Notes: generated by a model from the sequence alone, not told the origin. A DNA stretch of 64,000 nt from JBKBII01 sp046299415 (GCA_046299415.1 JBKBII010000006.1:114489-178488); one strand, 5' to 3'. Shown: positions 16,353 through 27,200, counted from the stretch's first letter. Program-made: numbers and translations.

Positions 16353-19237
16353 TGTCCCGTTGGGTTCCGCGCATGGGTTTGCGTTGGGCGGCCTTGGCGC
16401 GTGTGTTGTTTGCAGGCGGGCTGGCGGCTGTCGTTTTGAGCGTGCTGGTTGTTGCGCTGTATGGCGTTATCGCCGACCGCAGCGTGCGTTCAGCGACCGC
16501 GTCGTGGGTCAAGATCTACGAGATGCGGCTGGCGCACATCGAGCAGGATTGGCGGTTGCAGGTCGAAGCGTTTGCGCGTCAGATTGACTACGCGCGGTTG
16601 CTTGAGCGCCCCGCACCGCTGACCCGTTTTGAAGACCCTCAGTGGAGCGAATCGTTGCGTTGGGAGCGCCTAACGGCGTTTTTTGATCATCAGCGCGCTG
16701 CCGAGCCGTATTCGATGATTGTCGTGACTGACGCCTCGGGCAGGTCGCGGTTTCGATATGGAACACTGACGCTCTCTCAGGCTGTCGATGCTCCGCTTGT
16801 CGATTGGCTGTGGGTGCCGGAATTACGCGAATTGCATCGCGTGATCCGTACTCCCGTTTGGCTTGGTGCCGATGGTTTTGGCGAGCTGATCGTTCTGTTT
16901 CCGCTGGATGAGCGCCTGACCGCGACGTTGCATGTGCCCGGCAGCGCGATCGCGCTGAAATTTGGTGATCGAAGCGCGTTGACTGTCGATGCGGCAGAGT
17001 TCCCCGAGCTGTCGTTCGAGCGCAGTGGGACCTCGTCGGCGAGGTGGTGGCCCGATTCGGTGCTCGAGGCGGGCGTGGTTTGGCCTGCTCTGGCCGCGAT
17101 TGATCGTGCCAGCGGTGCTTCGGAGGGCGAAGCGTCTGCAAGGCTGGAACTGGAGGCGGTGCCGGGACCGCAGCTCGACATTCGTGCGCCAGGCGCTGCT
17201 TTGGGTGGAGCCGCCGTATGGGCGGCGTCGATGACGGGTGCGTTGGTCCTGGCGCTGATTCTTTGGCTGGTGTTGGGTCGCCTGATCACGTCGTTGTCGA
17301 TGCGGATTACCACCCTCGGTCAGGCCGTGCAGCGGGAGGCGATCGATGCGGGTTTGATCACGGCCGCCGAAGACAATGCCGCGCGACGCCCGGTGAGTGG
17401 CAGCGGACAAAAGGATCTGGAGCGACGCAAGACTTCGGCGTTGGCGCGTTTGGCGACTGCAGGTGATGAGATTGGCCAGGTGGCCGCAACGTTTTCGAAT
17501 CTGTTGTCCCGTCTGGTCGACGATGAGCAGGAACGCCTCGCTCATCTAGAAACTCTGGCCTTGCTCGAGGAGGCCGTTGTTGAGACGACCTGTGAGGGCG
17601 AAATTCTGAGCGTCAGTCCAGGCTGGTATCGCTTGATTCGAGAAGATAACCCAGTGGGTCGTTCATTGTTCGAGTTCGTGCGTCGAGAGGATGCTGGCGC
17701 CTTGATGGATAGCTGTCGCGCAGCAACTGCACTCACCACAAATCACAATGATGACGCTCGAGCGCCAATCCAGTTCCGTGTACGACTTCAGTCTCGACGC
17801 GAGTCCGCGCCGACTTGGGTCGAGGGCCGTTTTATCGCACTGCCCGGAAAATCGGATCGGCGGCGATTGCGCGGCGTTTTGCGCGATGTGACGCAGGCGC
17901 ATTTGTATGAGCGCCAGATCAGTCACATGGCTTTGCATGATGCGTTGACGGATTTGCCCAATCGGGTATTGCTCGAGGATCGAGTGAGTGTCGCGCTGCG
18001 TGCGGCGCGTCAGAGCGGCAGGCCGATCGCAATTTGTTTCATCGATCTCGATCATTTCAAGGATATCAACGATACCTTGGGTCACAAGAGCGGTGACGCG
18101 CTATTGCTCGAGTTTTCCCGCCGCTTGCAGCTGGCGGTCGCCGCGGAGGATACGTTCGCGCGCTGGGGCGGTGATGAGTTTGTGTTGCTGCTGGCTGATG
18201 GCGAGGATGAGGCGGCGTTTTCAGCGGCACTCGAGACGCTCGTATCGGTCGCGACGCGTCCATTCGTGATCGATCAGGTCGAGTTGCGTATCTCGGTGAG
18301 TATTGGCGTGGCGGTGTTCCCGTCTGATGGCGAGACGGCGGAGCGCCTGTTCACGCAGGCCGATCGGGCAATGTTCGTCGCCAAGCAGCAGGGTCGCAAT
18401 CAAACTGTTTGGGTGCGGGACATCAATCGCGCTGGCAAAGACCGTGACGATTTGTATTTGCAGGCGCGTTTGTCGCGCGCAGTCGAGGAACGTCGGATTC
18501 GCGCGGTGTTTCAGCCGATCGTACGTGCGTCGGACGGTGTATTCGACGGCATCGAGGTTCTTGCGCGGTGGGAAGAGCCCGAACTCGGGCCGATTTCTCC
18601 GGCGGTTTTCATACCGATGGCCGAGAGCCTTGGATTGATTCGGGAAGTTGGTGATCAGATTTTCGAGCAGGCGCTGAACGCGCGAGTGAAGCTGTTGGCA
18701 GCGGGCATCGATGTCCCGATAGCAATCAATGTTTCGAAGCGGCAACTGTTTTTGACCGATTTCGTTCGTAAGGCGGCCGAGGCAGTTACCGACCGCGGTC
18801 TGGATCCACGCACGATCATGTTCGAGATCACAGAATCAGTCGCGTTGATGGATGTCGAGCATGCCTCCAACCGCGTACGTGATCTGGCTGATGCAGGTTT
18901 TCGAATCGCGATCGATGACTTCGGTACTGGTTATTCTTCGCTTTCGCAATTGCATGAGCTAACTGCACACGAGCTGAAGATTGATATTTCTTTCGTGAGG
19001 CGTGTGCATGAGCCGTCCGGGCTGGCTTTGGTGAAAGCGATTTTGCAAATCGCGAGAACGATTGGATTGGAGACGATCGCCGAGGGCGTTGAAGATGAAG
19101 CCACGGCTGATCGGTTGCGCGCCCTCGGTGTCGATCGGATGCAGGGTTATTTGTTTGCTCGCCCTCTCGAGCTCGACGCCCTTAGGGCCTGGGCGCACGC
19201 GCGAGCGAAGGACTTTGGTTCGGAATCTTCCGAGTGA
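16352..19237 (+). CDS. Membrane PAS-GGDEF-EAL protein (c-di-GMP turnover)
   Basis: This 961-residue inner-membrane signalling protein has one membrane helix near residues 10-33, a periplasmic domain to about 285, a second helix around 290-315, a HAMP-like linker, a PAS-like segment around 405-460 (LLEEAVVETTCEGEILSVSPG), then GGDEF and EAL domains. GGDEF is intact (residues 606-610, RWGGDEF); the inhibitory RxxD site upstream is AAED, so product feedback is probably lost. The EAL signature reads EVL (735-737), but other catalytic elements are present: NVSKRQ, ITES, DDFGTGY, LKIDIS, AEGVED and QGYLFA. Both cyclase and phosphodiesterase activity are therefore possible. The ATG at 16352 overlaps the stop of the binding-protein gene. 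It is likely a periplasmic-ligand sensor controlling c-di-GMP. Confidence 0.93.
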   Translation: MSRWVPRMGLRWAALARVLFAGGLAAVVLSVLVVALYGVIADRSVRSATASWVKIYEMRLAHIEQDWRLQVEAFARQIDYARLLERPAPLTRFEDPQWSESLRWERLTAFFDHQRAAEPYSMIVVTDASGRSRFRYGTLTLSQAVDAPLVDWLWVPELRELHRVIRTPVWLGADGFGELIVLFPLDERLTATLHVPGSAIALKFGDRSALTVDAAEFPELSFERSGTSSARWWPDSVLEAGVVWPALAAIDRASGASEGEASARLELEAVPGPQLDIRAPGAALGGAAVWAASMTGALVLALILWLVLGRLITSLSMRITTLGQAVQREAIDAGLITAAEDNAARRPVSGSGQKDLERRKTSALARLATAGDEIGQVAATFSNLLSRLVDDEQERLAHLETLALLEEAVVETTCEGEILSVSPGWYRLIREDNPVGRSLFEFVRREDAGALMDSCRAATALTTNHNDDARAPIQFRVRLQSRRESAPTWVEGRFIALPGKSDRRRLRGVLRDVTQAHLYERQISHMALHDALTDLPNRVLLEDRVSVALRAARQSGRPIAICFIDLDHFKDINDTLGHKSGDALLLEFSRRLQLAVAAEDTFARWGGDEFVLLLADGEDEAAFSAALETLVSVATRPFVIDQVELRISVSIGVAVFPSDGETAERLFTQADRAMFVAKQQGRNQTVWVRDINRAGKDRDDLYLQARLSRAVEERRIRAVFQPIVRASDGVFDGIEVLARWEEPELGPISPAVFIPMAESLGLIREVGDQIFEQALNARVKLLAAGIDVPIAINVSKRQLFLTDFVRKAAEAVTDRGLDPRTIMFEITESVALMDVEHASNRVRDLADAGFRIAIDDFGTGYSSLSQLHELTAHELKIDISFVRRVHEPSGLALVKAILQIARTIGLETIAEGVEDEATADRLRALGVDRMQGYLFARPLELDALRAWAHARAKDFGSESSE

Positions 19238-19516
19238 GCCTTTGGGCTTCTTAGATTGATGAGAAATCTCGATGCAGTACCGGGCCTCGATAACGGCCAA
19301 AAACGGGTTTGACGCTCTTTGGAGTTTCACACGGCGATGAGTTTTGCGTCGTGGGCACTGTTTGACTCGCTTCGGTTTTCGGACATTTTTGCGTTTACGC
19401 GGTGCACGATTGAGGATTCTCGACAAACGACTGTCATCTGACTGCGGCGGTCCGTTTTCGGTAACGACTTTTCTTTGACCTGCAGCGTCGCGGGCGACGC
19501 ATGGAAAACTCAAACG

Positions 19517-20620
19517 ATGCAGGGCCCAGCTGCGCTTGAATCGACACCTCAGACGACTACCAAACCATTGGATTCAGAATCCGATCAGGAATCTCTCGAG
19601 GGTGCCGACGACGACTCGACAGCGGTGTCTCTGCGTCGAGCAGATTTGCCATTGCACCTCGTGCGTCACGCAACTCTGCGTCAATTGCAGGTGTTTGAGG
19701 CGATCGTGCGGCTCGGCTCATTTACTCAGGCGGCGCACGAACTCCATCTGACACAGCCGACGGTGTCGATCCAGATTCGCAAGCTGACTGAGGCGGTGGG
19801 GTTGCCGTTGTTCGAGCAGGTCGGTCGGCGGGTTTTTCCGACCGAAGTGGGCCGTGAGCTCTACCAGACGGTACGTCTGATGTTGGGCGCCTTGACCGAT
19901 CTCGAGGTCAAACTGGCTGAGCTGCAGGGCCTCCGGCGCGGGCGATTGCGACTCTCGGTGATCACCACGGCGCAGTATTTCGCACCGGGCATTCTGGGTG
20001 AGTTTTCACGTCGCTATCCTGATATCGACCTGGCGCTCGAGGTGAATAACCTCGATCAGGTTCTGACGCGAATTGCGGCGAACGAAGATGATCTGTACAT
20101 CATCGGCTCGGTACCCGACGGTCACGCTCACGAGCTCGAGGTCTTCCCGTTTGCCCCGAATCCACTGGTGGTCATCGCTGGCCGTGATCATCCGCTGGTC
20201 GGTAAGCCTCGGCTATCGATTCAAACCCTGGGCGAAGTGCCGTTGCTGTTGCGTGAGCCGGGCTCGGGAATTCGTGAGACCACGTTGCGCCTGCTGCGCG
20301 AACATGGTGTGACCCCGAAGATACGCATGGAGCTGGGCTCGAACGAGGCGATCAAGCAGGCGGTCATCGGAGGGCTGGGTTTGGCGGTTGCGTCACTGCA
20401 CACCCTGCACAACGAAGGCGTTAGCGGGCCATTGCGGGTGCTCGATGTCGAGGCGTTCCCGGTCATGAAGCAGTGGCATATCGTACATCCGCGGCGCAAA
20501 CGTTTGTCTCTCGTGGCGCGGCGTTTTCTGGACTTTGCGATCGCCGATGAGGCGCGTGTCGCGTCGCGTGTCGAAGCGCTCCTGCGCGAGGCGCTGCCAA
20601 CCGAGCTCGCCGGCCGTTGA
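19517..20620 (+). CDS. cbbR: LysR-family regulator, CbbR-like
   Basis: This LysR-type activator of about 367 residues has a helix-turn-helix just after RHATLRQLQVFEAIVRLGS, with FTQAAHELHLTQPTVSIQIRKL as the recognition region (given in part), then a ligand-binding domain (GRLRLSVITTAQYFAPGILG, NEAIKQAVIGGLGLAVAS). The pattern LRQLQVF..V...SF..AA..LHLTQP.VS.Q is that of CbbR, the regulator of Calvin-cycle operons. An N-terminal acidic tail of about 50 residues is unusual, and the exact start is uncertain: the ATG at 19517 has only weak ribosome binding sequence. It is not divergent from cbb genes as classical cbbR is, but sits downstream of them on the same strand. Confidence 0.82.
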   Translation: MQGPAALESTPQTTTKPLDSESDQESLEGADDDSTAVSLRRADLPLHLVRHATLRQLQVFEAIVRLGSFTQAAHELHLTQPTVSIQIRKLTEAVGLPLFEQVGRRVFPTEVGRELYQTVRLMLGALTDLEVKLAELQGLRRGRLRLSVITTAQYFAPGILGEFSRRYPDIDLALEVNNLDQVLTRIAANEDDLYIIGSVPDGHAHELEVFPFAPNPLVVIAGRDHPLVGKPRLSIQTLGEVPLLLREPGSGIRETTLRLLREHGVTPKIRMELGSNEAIKQAVIGGLGLAVASLHTLHNEGVSGPLRVLDVEAFPVMKQWHIVHPRRKRLSLVARRFLDFAIADEARVASRVEALLREALPTELAGR

Positions 20621-20787
20621 GCGCTGTCGAAAAATCACGTGGACGGTCGTGGGTCGCTGGTCTTGTGTTGACGAGACCGGCGTCCGTATCGCGAGCGGAT
20701 ACGCACGGTGGTCCTCGGTGGCAAAGGATGCGGCTGTGGGCCAGAATTTGGACGTTGCTTCTAATTTGATTTATGAGGTTTTCGATC

Positions 20788-22572
20788 TCATCGGATCGAG
20801 GGCAAGCGACCCCCGTGCAGGGCGAGGCGAGCGGCGCCGATGGCGGCCTCGAGGCCGGTGCTTGGTTCGCTTTTACAGCCGGGTCGGACGGGCGGTGCGG
20901 GTGTGGGCTCGCAGGGGCGGCCGAGAATGCGGCTGCGCAGACGTTGCCAAGTGCGGTTGCCCGCTCCGAGGCCGTTGGTGACGACCCGATCGATCCTGGG
21001 CGCGCCAAGCAGGGCGAAACGTGCATAGCCGGCGTGTTCAACGCGTGCGATGGCTGCGAGCATGTCGTGCAATCGATCGACATCGGTTTGATCGAGCGGC
21101 GGGTCGATAGGCTCGGCGTTTGGGTTGGGGTTGGGGAAGCGTTCGCCACGACCGGCGAGCGGCCGAACGTCGGGGGTGGGGAGGCGGTCGAGATCGATGT
21201 GCGCAGAGAGTCGGTCGATCTGCGCTGGCGTGAACAGGCGTGCCAACGCCGCACCGCCGCTGTTGGATGCACCACTGACGATCCAGCGATCATCGAGTCG
21301 ATGGCTGTAGACGCCGGTCGCGGGGTCCTCAATGCGGATCGGACTCAATTGTTTCAGCACCAGTGTTGAGCCGAGGCTGGTTACGCCGACGGTGTCGTTC
21401 GAGTCGTTCGGCAAGCTGGCGACGAAGGCGGCTGTGGCGTCGGTGGTGCCGGCATGAATGTCGATGCAAACCAAGGCTTCGCGAGCCGCGGTCGACCAGT
21501 CTGTGCAGGCCGAATGCTCGCGGATGAAAGTGGGATCGGCGCCGCCAAGAAACTGGCCTGGTGCGACAACTTGCTGAGGCAATGCCTGCCGCCAGGCCGT
21601 CTCCGGAATCGCAGGCAGTCTTGGGTGCGTTGCTCGATGCTTCGGGGGTGTCTCAAGTTTGGTGAAATCGTGTCGTACGGCCTCGAAGTTGACTTCATCG
21701 CGAGTGCCCGGGTGTGTTGGAGACTTAGGAGTCTCGCCAACCGTTGAGACAGACAGCGGCTCGTTAACGAGCGTATGAAAGGCCCGCGCCAACGTATGTG
21801 GTAGGTCTGCGGGCCAGTGCATGGTTTCGGGGTCGAAACCGAGCTTGAGCGCATTGTTGGCGTCACTGACGCGAAGGTATTCGCCGTTGGCGTCGCGACG
21901 GGGCGTCAGCCAGCGCTGTGTCAACCAGTCAGCCGGATGCATCGGTACGCTGCGTGGTGGGCTCAAAGCGGTTGCTCGAACGAGTTCGAGCCAGCGGGGA
22001 GCCGACGCGCCGAGCCCGCCGGCCGCGCCAATCTGTGGTGCTTGACGCTGGAGGCAGGCGGCGGCCTGCGCCGAGCGCGTGTCGTCGTAGAGGCGACAAG
22101 TGGTTCGTGCTGTGAAGGGCGGACCTTCGTCAGCCAACAATAGGCTTCCGGAGGTGCCGGCAATCGCGAGCGCGATCCGCTGCTGGCGCTTTGAGGTCGT
22201 GCGCGTCGTGTGCGATTCTGCGCTCAAACCCAGTAGCTCGGCGGCGGCAAAATCGAGCAGGTGACCGAGAACGCTCAGCGCTGCACGTTCAAGGGCCGTC
22301 GCTTCGTGCTCATGTTCTCCCTGCGATCGCGTTTGATCGCTTCTGTCAGGTGTTGGTGACGCTGTCATCGTGCTGCGTGTCACCGACATGCGCGATTCGC
22401 AGCACAGGCGTCCTTGGCGATCGATCAAGACGCCACGCACGCCCGACGTTCCGAGATCGAGGCCAATGGCGCCGAAAGGCTCCCTCGAGCCGCTCAAAGT
22501 CGTCTCGTTCGAGAGGCGTGCAGCGGATCGAGCTTGACGCCGCCGCATCGAGACGGGTGGTTCGATCGACAT
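20788..22572 (-). CDS. FGGY carbohydrate kinase, D-ribulokinase type
   Basis: This sugar kinase has about 594 residues. The phosphate-1 motif AIGLDLGTSGVRGVLID lies near the N-terminus. The block SLGSTLVLKQLSPIRIED followed by ATGVYSHRLDDRWIVSGAS resembles the plant and cyanobacterial D-ribulose kinases rather than xylulokinase, and IARVEHAGYARFALLGAP with NGLGAGN gives the C-terminal adenosine part. D-ribulokinase makes ribulose 5-phosphate, which would return ribulose to the Calvin cycle. Two spacers (around residues 35-55 and 245-290) are low in complexity and absent from relatives. Start at 22572 with GAGGCGAGGAAG upstream. It is convergent with the CbbR-like gene. Confidence 0.82.
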   Translation of the reverse strand: MSIEPPVSMRRRQARSAARLSNETTLSGSREPFGAIGLDLGTSGVRGVLIDRQGRLCCESRMSVTRSTMTASPTPDRSDQTRSQGEHEHEATALERAALSVLGHLLDFAAAELLGLSAESHTTRTTSKRQQRIALAIAGTSGSLLLADEGPPFTARTTCRLYDDTRSAQAAACLQRQAPQIGAAGGLGASAPRWLELVRATALSPPRSVPMHPADWLTQRWLTPRRDANGEYLRVSDANNALKLGFDPETMHWPADLPHTLARAFHTLVNEPLSVSTVGETPKSPTHPGTRDEVNFEAVRHDFTKLETPPKHRATHPRLPAIPETAWRQALPQQVVAPGQFLGGADPTFIREHSACTDWSTAAREALVCIDIHAGTTDATAAFVASLPNDSNDTVGVTSLGSTLVLKQLSPIRIEDPATGVYSHRLDDRWIVSGASNSGGAALARLFTPAQIDRLSAHIDLDRLPTPDVRPLAGRGERFPNPNPNAEPIDPPLDQTDVDRLHDMLAAIARVEHAGYARFALLGAPRIDRVVTNGLGAGNRTWQRLRSRILGRPCEPTPAPPVRPGCKSEPSTGLEAAIGAARLALHGGRLPSIR

Positions 22573-22919
22573 CGTGTGGCTTCCTCGCCTCCATCGCCCG
22601 GGATCGCGCTGGTTCATCGCCGGCCACGCGCCATCGCCAAATGAAAATTCGGACGTCGACTGCCGAGCGCCGCCTTGCGGGCCTCGAGCCAGGTGGCTTC
22701 GGCGTCTGTTGTGGTGTCTTCGTCTCGTTGGTCCTGAAGCGCCACAGTCCACGTTGTGAGCGCGGCGTGTGCTGTTTGCGTGGGCTTGTTGTTTGAGGCG
22801 TGGGGCCGCACGATTCGAGACGAGCTTGGGTGCCGATGATCGCTGGCTGAGTCGGTCGTTGCGCGGTGAGCCCAGTCATGACCCGTCACGTCACGAATCG
22901 AAACGCGAGAGCGGTGATG

Positions 22920-23336
22920 TCAGTTGTGCAGTTGTGCGCCGGGCGTTTCTGGCAAGTCGACGACCGGCGCGGGTGTCCAGTCGGCTTTGCGGTATTCAGC
23001 AATGACTTGTGTGTAGATGCCACCGCGGACGTTGAAGTCGCCAGTCAGGCGCATGTAGCGTGGTGACGTTGCAGCGACGAGGTCGTCGAGGATGCGATTG
23101 GTTACGGCTTCGTGGTACGCCCCTTCATCGCGGAATGACCACATGTAGAGCTTGAGCGATTTGAGCTCGACACAGGTCTGATCGGGTACGTAGGCGAGAT
23201 GGAACGTTGCGAAGTCAGGTTGTCCGGTGGCTGGACAGAGGCAGGTGAACTCCGGAATCTGCATGTGGATCGTAAAATCTCGCTGCGGTGCCGGGTTTGG
23301 GAAGGTTTGCAGGTCTTTGGTCGGATGGGTCGACAT
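22920..23336 (-). CDS. queF: NADPH-dependent 7-cyano-7-deazaguanine reductase QueF (short type)
   Basis: QueF reduces preQ0 to preQ1 in queuosine synthesis. The 138-residue protein is the short single-domain form. Visible elements are EFTCLCPATGQPDFA with the catalytic cysteine and following aspartate, DQTCVELKSLKLYMWSFRDEG with the family motif E(S/L)KSxKLY, and AYHEAVTNRILDDL with the substrate-binding His-Glu. Start at 23336 (MSTHPTKDL) with GGAGAG upstream. It is a stand-alone housekeeping gene on the minus strand. Confidence 0.96.
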   Translation of the reverse strand: MSTHPTKDLQTFPNPAPQRDFTIHMQIPEFTCLCPATGQPDFATFHLAYVPDQTCVELKSLKLYMWSFRDEGAYHEAVTNRILDDLVAATSPRYMRLTGDFNVRGGIYTQVIAEYRKADWTPAPVVDLPETPGAQLHN

Positions 23337-24234
23337 TGGCGCTCTCCATTGATGACAGTGGCTTAGGCGGGTGTTTCGATGAGATTTTTCTCGATCGATG
23401 GTGACGTGATCGCTTTGATCGCGCACCGCCTGGCGGGCGTTGCGCTCGAACTCGATCGTTGACGACGAAGTGCGCGGGCGCCAGTCATCGACGGGTTGCT
23501 TGGTTCGCTTTTGTCTCACGAACCGATGGCGGTGTTTCTCTGCCGCGTTTCAGCTGCACGGACGCCGGTGCTGGTTGACCTTTGGGGAATGTTGCATCGG
23601 CAGCATCAAGCGGCTGCTTGCGATGGCATGGCGTTGGCGTGGCCGACGTGAACGGCGTTGAATGCGCTAGCATGTGGGCGTCGATTTTACGGTCTACCGT
23701 ACCGGTATGTGTGTTCGATTCGTTCGCTGTGCTGATTTGTTGGAGCGATCGTGGGTCCGGGTCGTTTTTTGTCGCGACCACAGACCACGATGACCGTGAA
23801 TCGATTTGCGTCGCCGACCGCGAGATCAGGCGTCGACTCTGCCATGCTTATTTGTAGCCTGCTCGCGGCCGCCGGACTGGTGATCGTCTTGCGGAGTCGG
23901 CTGGGGTGAGCGATGGCCGATTGGCTTGCAGATCCTTAACTGGACAGGTTTCTGCTTTTTGGCGACGCGTTGGGATCATTCTCGTCGGGATCGTAAGCGG
24001 GTCGGACGTCTATGCCATGAGGTTTCTAGCGGCGGCGTTCGTTGAGCAGCGCCTGTTTGGAAATCGGTGATGCATTGCCCGGACCGTGCTGACGCGCGGT
24101 GGTGGTATTTGCGCCGTAAGCGGGAATACTCGGCCGAACGCTGTGATTTCACGCTTTTGGTGCTCAGACCAAGCGTAGCGAAGGCCGGGATTTCATGATG
24201 TTTGGGTCAGTGGTGCCTTTAGGAGGTTTGCTGC
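23337..24234 (+). other. Divergent intergenic region between queF and smc with overlapping palindromes
   Basis: About 900 bases without a recognisable gene. At 23688-23701 lies TACGGTCTACCGTA (6-base arms around CT), overlapped by the perfect palindrome TACCGGTA at 23700-23707; together they look like a TetR-type operator. The right end has AGGAGG at 24221-24226, the ribosome binding site that fixes the GTG start of smc. Confidence 0.45.
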
Positions 24235-27200
24235 GTGCGGCTGTCGCGTATCCATCTCGCGGGGTTCAAGTCTTTTGTCGATCCGACGACGCTCGAGCTG
24301 CCCGGGCAGCGCGTGGGCATCGTGGGGCCAAATGGCTGTGGGAAATCGAACACGATCGATGCGGTGCGATGGGTCATGGGCGAATCGTCAGCCAGGCATC
24401 TGCGTGGAGACGATTCAGCTGATGTGATTTTCTCAGGTTCGGCGTCGCGTAAACCGGTCGGGCAGGCTTCCGTTGAGTTGGTCTTCGATAACAGCGAGGC
24501 CCAGCGCGGTGGTGGTGCGGTCGGCGCGTGGGCGCAGTTCTCCGAAATCTCGATTCGTCGCGAAATATCGCGTGAGGGTCCGTCCAAGTACTGGCTCAAT
24601 GGTCATCGCGCGCGCCGTCGGGATGTACTTGATTTGTTTCTGGGGACCGGGCTTGGCCCGCGCTCGTACGCGATCATTGAGCAGGGGATGATTACTCGGC
24701 TCATCGAGGCGAAACCCGAGGATTTGCGCAATACGATAGAAGAGGCCGCGGGCATTTCGCGATACAAGGAGCGGCGTCGCGAAACCGAGCAACGTATACG
24801 CCACACACGCGAGAATCTTGCGCGACTGGATGATGTTCGCGAGGAGTTGCGCCGGCAGATGGCGCGCCTTGAGCGCCAGGCCGAAGCGGCGCGCCGATAT
24901 CGTGAGTTGGCCGCCGAGCAACGGCGTCTGGAGGCTGAGGTTGCGGCGCTCGAGTTGCTGGGTCATGCGTTCGATTATCACGCTCGGGCCGAGCAGGCGA
25001 AGCGCTCTGGCCAAGCGGTCGATCAGGCTCGAGCCCAGGCTGATACTGCGGCAGCTCGGTTTGATGTGGAGCGTGCTCGTCGACGCGAGCTGGAGGATGC
25101 GTACGGCCAAACTCAGGCGCGATATTACGAGGCGCAAAACGAATCAGGGCGCCAACGCGCGCGTCTTGCGGCCGCTGAGCGCGATGCGGCGCGGACGCTT
25201 GAGGCGATCGCATCTCTTGAGTCGCGCACCGAGATGTTAATGCGCGACGCGGAGACTGCCGAAGCGCGTCGGCACGACGCCGAGACAGAGCTGAACCTGC
25301 GCGTCGATGAGTTGACCGGCTTGCGCGAGGCGCTCGAGCGAGCAGAGACGTCCGAGCGCGAATGTGCCAACGAGGAACAGCGCGCGCGTGAAGCCGAGCG
25401 GCGCCTGCGCGAAAGCATCGCCGAACCGCGTACTCAGGCTCAGGTCGAGCGCGCCACGATGGATCGCCTCGATCAAGCGCTCGAGAGGCTCGCCGCTCGC
25501 GAGTCTCGCCTCGCCGAGCGTTTGGCGCAGTTGACGCCGGATGGCAATGACTCGGATGGCGAACAGTCGGTGACGGAATCCTTGGCCGCGGCCCGGCACC
25601 GTTTGCCTGAGCTCGAGGCCGCGCTCCGGGACGCCGAGACCGCCCGCCAGAATGCCCGCACAGCCCTCGACCATGCGCGCGAGGACGCTCATCGTCTCGC
25701 GCGTGAACGCGATGCGTTGAAGGGCAGAATCGCCGGCCAGAAAGCAGCGCTGGAGCACAACGCGGCCGTCGATGAGCGAGCATTGATCGAGTGGTTGCGG
25801 CGCAATGGGTCGTCCGCGGAGCTGGCGACGGGTGAAACACAGACAGCGACGCTGGGGACCGCGCTCGAGGTGGAGCCAGGCTGGGAGGCGGCGGCGGAGA
25901 CGGTGCTCGAGGGTTGGCTGCGTGCGGTAGTGCTGACTGCGCCACCCGAGCAGTCACCGCCGCCCGGTGCGCGTTGTCTCGTGCGCCCTGAGACAGTCGA
26001 GGCGCAGAAATCAAAGCCTGAGCCAACGTCTAAAGCTGAGCTGGGGGATGAGGAGTCCACCGTGCTCCGGCCTTGGGCCGCAGATTCTCTTGAGAACGGC
26101 GATCCAGTTTGGTTGTGGCAGCGTCTGAACCTCGCTTTGGACGTTCTCCCCGGTTTGGCGCGTGTGGCCACTGCCGAGGACGAAGGCGATGCCGAACGTT
26201 GGCTGCTCGATACGCGGGTCGAGAGTGTGGTGTTGCGCGATGGACGCTGGCTGGGGCGTTCGTGGTGGCAGGTGCCGGGCGGGGATCCGGGTCGCGGTTT
26301 TCTCGAGCGGGCACGGGCGTTGCGAGAGCTCGAGGGCAGGCTGGCCGAGCTGAGCGTGGCGGTGACCGCGGCAGACAAGTGTGTCGAACAGCAGGCGCAG
26401 ACCTTGGTGCACGCCGAGAATGCGGCGCGTATTGCACTGGGTGTCGTCGATGAACATCGACGTGCGCTGGTGGGGTTGGAACAACAGTGGCGTCGGCTTG
26501 ATGAGCGACGACGCGCGCGCGAGGCGGAGCGGACTCGTGTGCTGGCGGAGCGCGAGGAGATTGCGCGCGAGATGGCGCAGGATCGCGAGGCACGCGATTC
26601 AGCGGAAATTCGGCGCAATACGGCTTTGGCCCGCTTTGAGGGGCTTGAGCGTGAAATGGTCGAAATCGACGCTGCGTTGCAGGCGGCGATTGCAGCACAC
26701 CGCGATGCGACAGCCCAGCTGCGCGGTCTGCGAGCCAAGCAGGCCGAAGTCGATGCGGCGCGTCGCTTGGCTGAGCAGGCACAAAGCAATGCCGAGCGCG
26801 AACGAACGCGATTGGCGCGCGAACTCGCCGAAGCGGCAGGCGAACGCGACCGTTTGCAGCAGCTTCGTGAGGCTCGTTTGGCAGAATTGCCTGAGTTGCG
26901 CGCCTCGTCGCAGGCGATGATGGAGCAGGAGCGCGCGGTCGATGCTGGATTGCAACAATCGCGTGAGGCGCTCAAGGCCTGTGACACCTTGCTCGAGAAA
27001 CTGCGCGCCGAACAGGGGGAGGCCGTTCGGGCGCTGGATGCGTTGCGGGAACGCGCCGAGTCGGTGCGGTTGGCAGCCGCAACGTCGGAGGCGGCATTGC
27101 GCGATGCCCGGGAGCGACTGCGACGGCGGGTCACGGCTTGGCTCGAGGGCGCTGGGCGCCTTCAGAACGACGCCCCTGCGCTCGACTTGGCGTCGGCATC

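Noticed and set aside
19238..19275. AGCC-TTTG-GGCT hairpin right after the GGDEF-EAL gene
   Set aside because: Only a 4-base stem and no T-run, too weak to call a terminator.
24701..26026. Minus-strand open frame of 441 codons inside smc
   Set aside because: It is Arg/Pro/His-rich with no domain signal; an antisense shadow of the coil-coding sequence.
25689..27134. Minus-strand open frame of 481 codons inside smc
   Set aside because: It consists almost only of Ser, Arg and Ala, the complement of the smc coiled coil.
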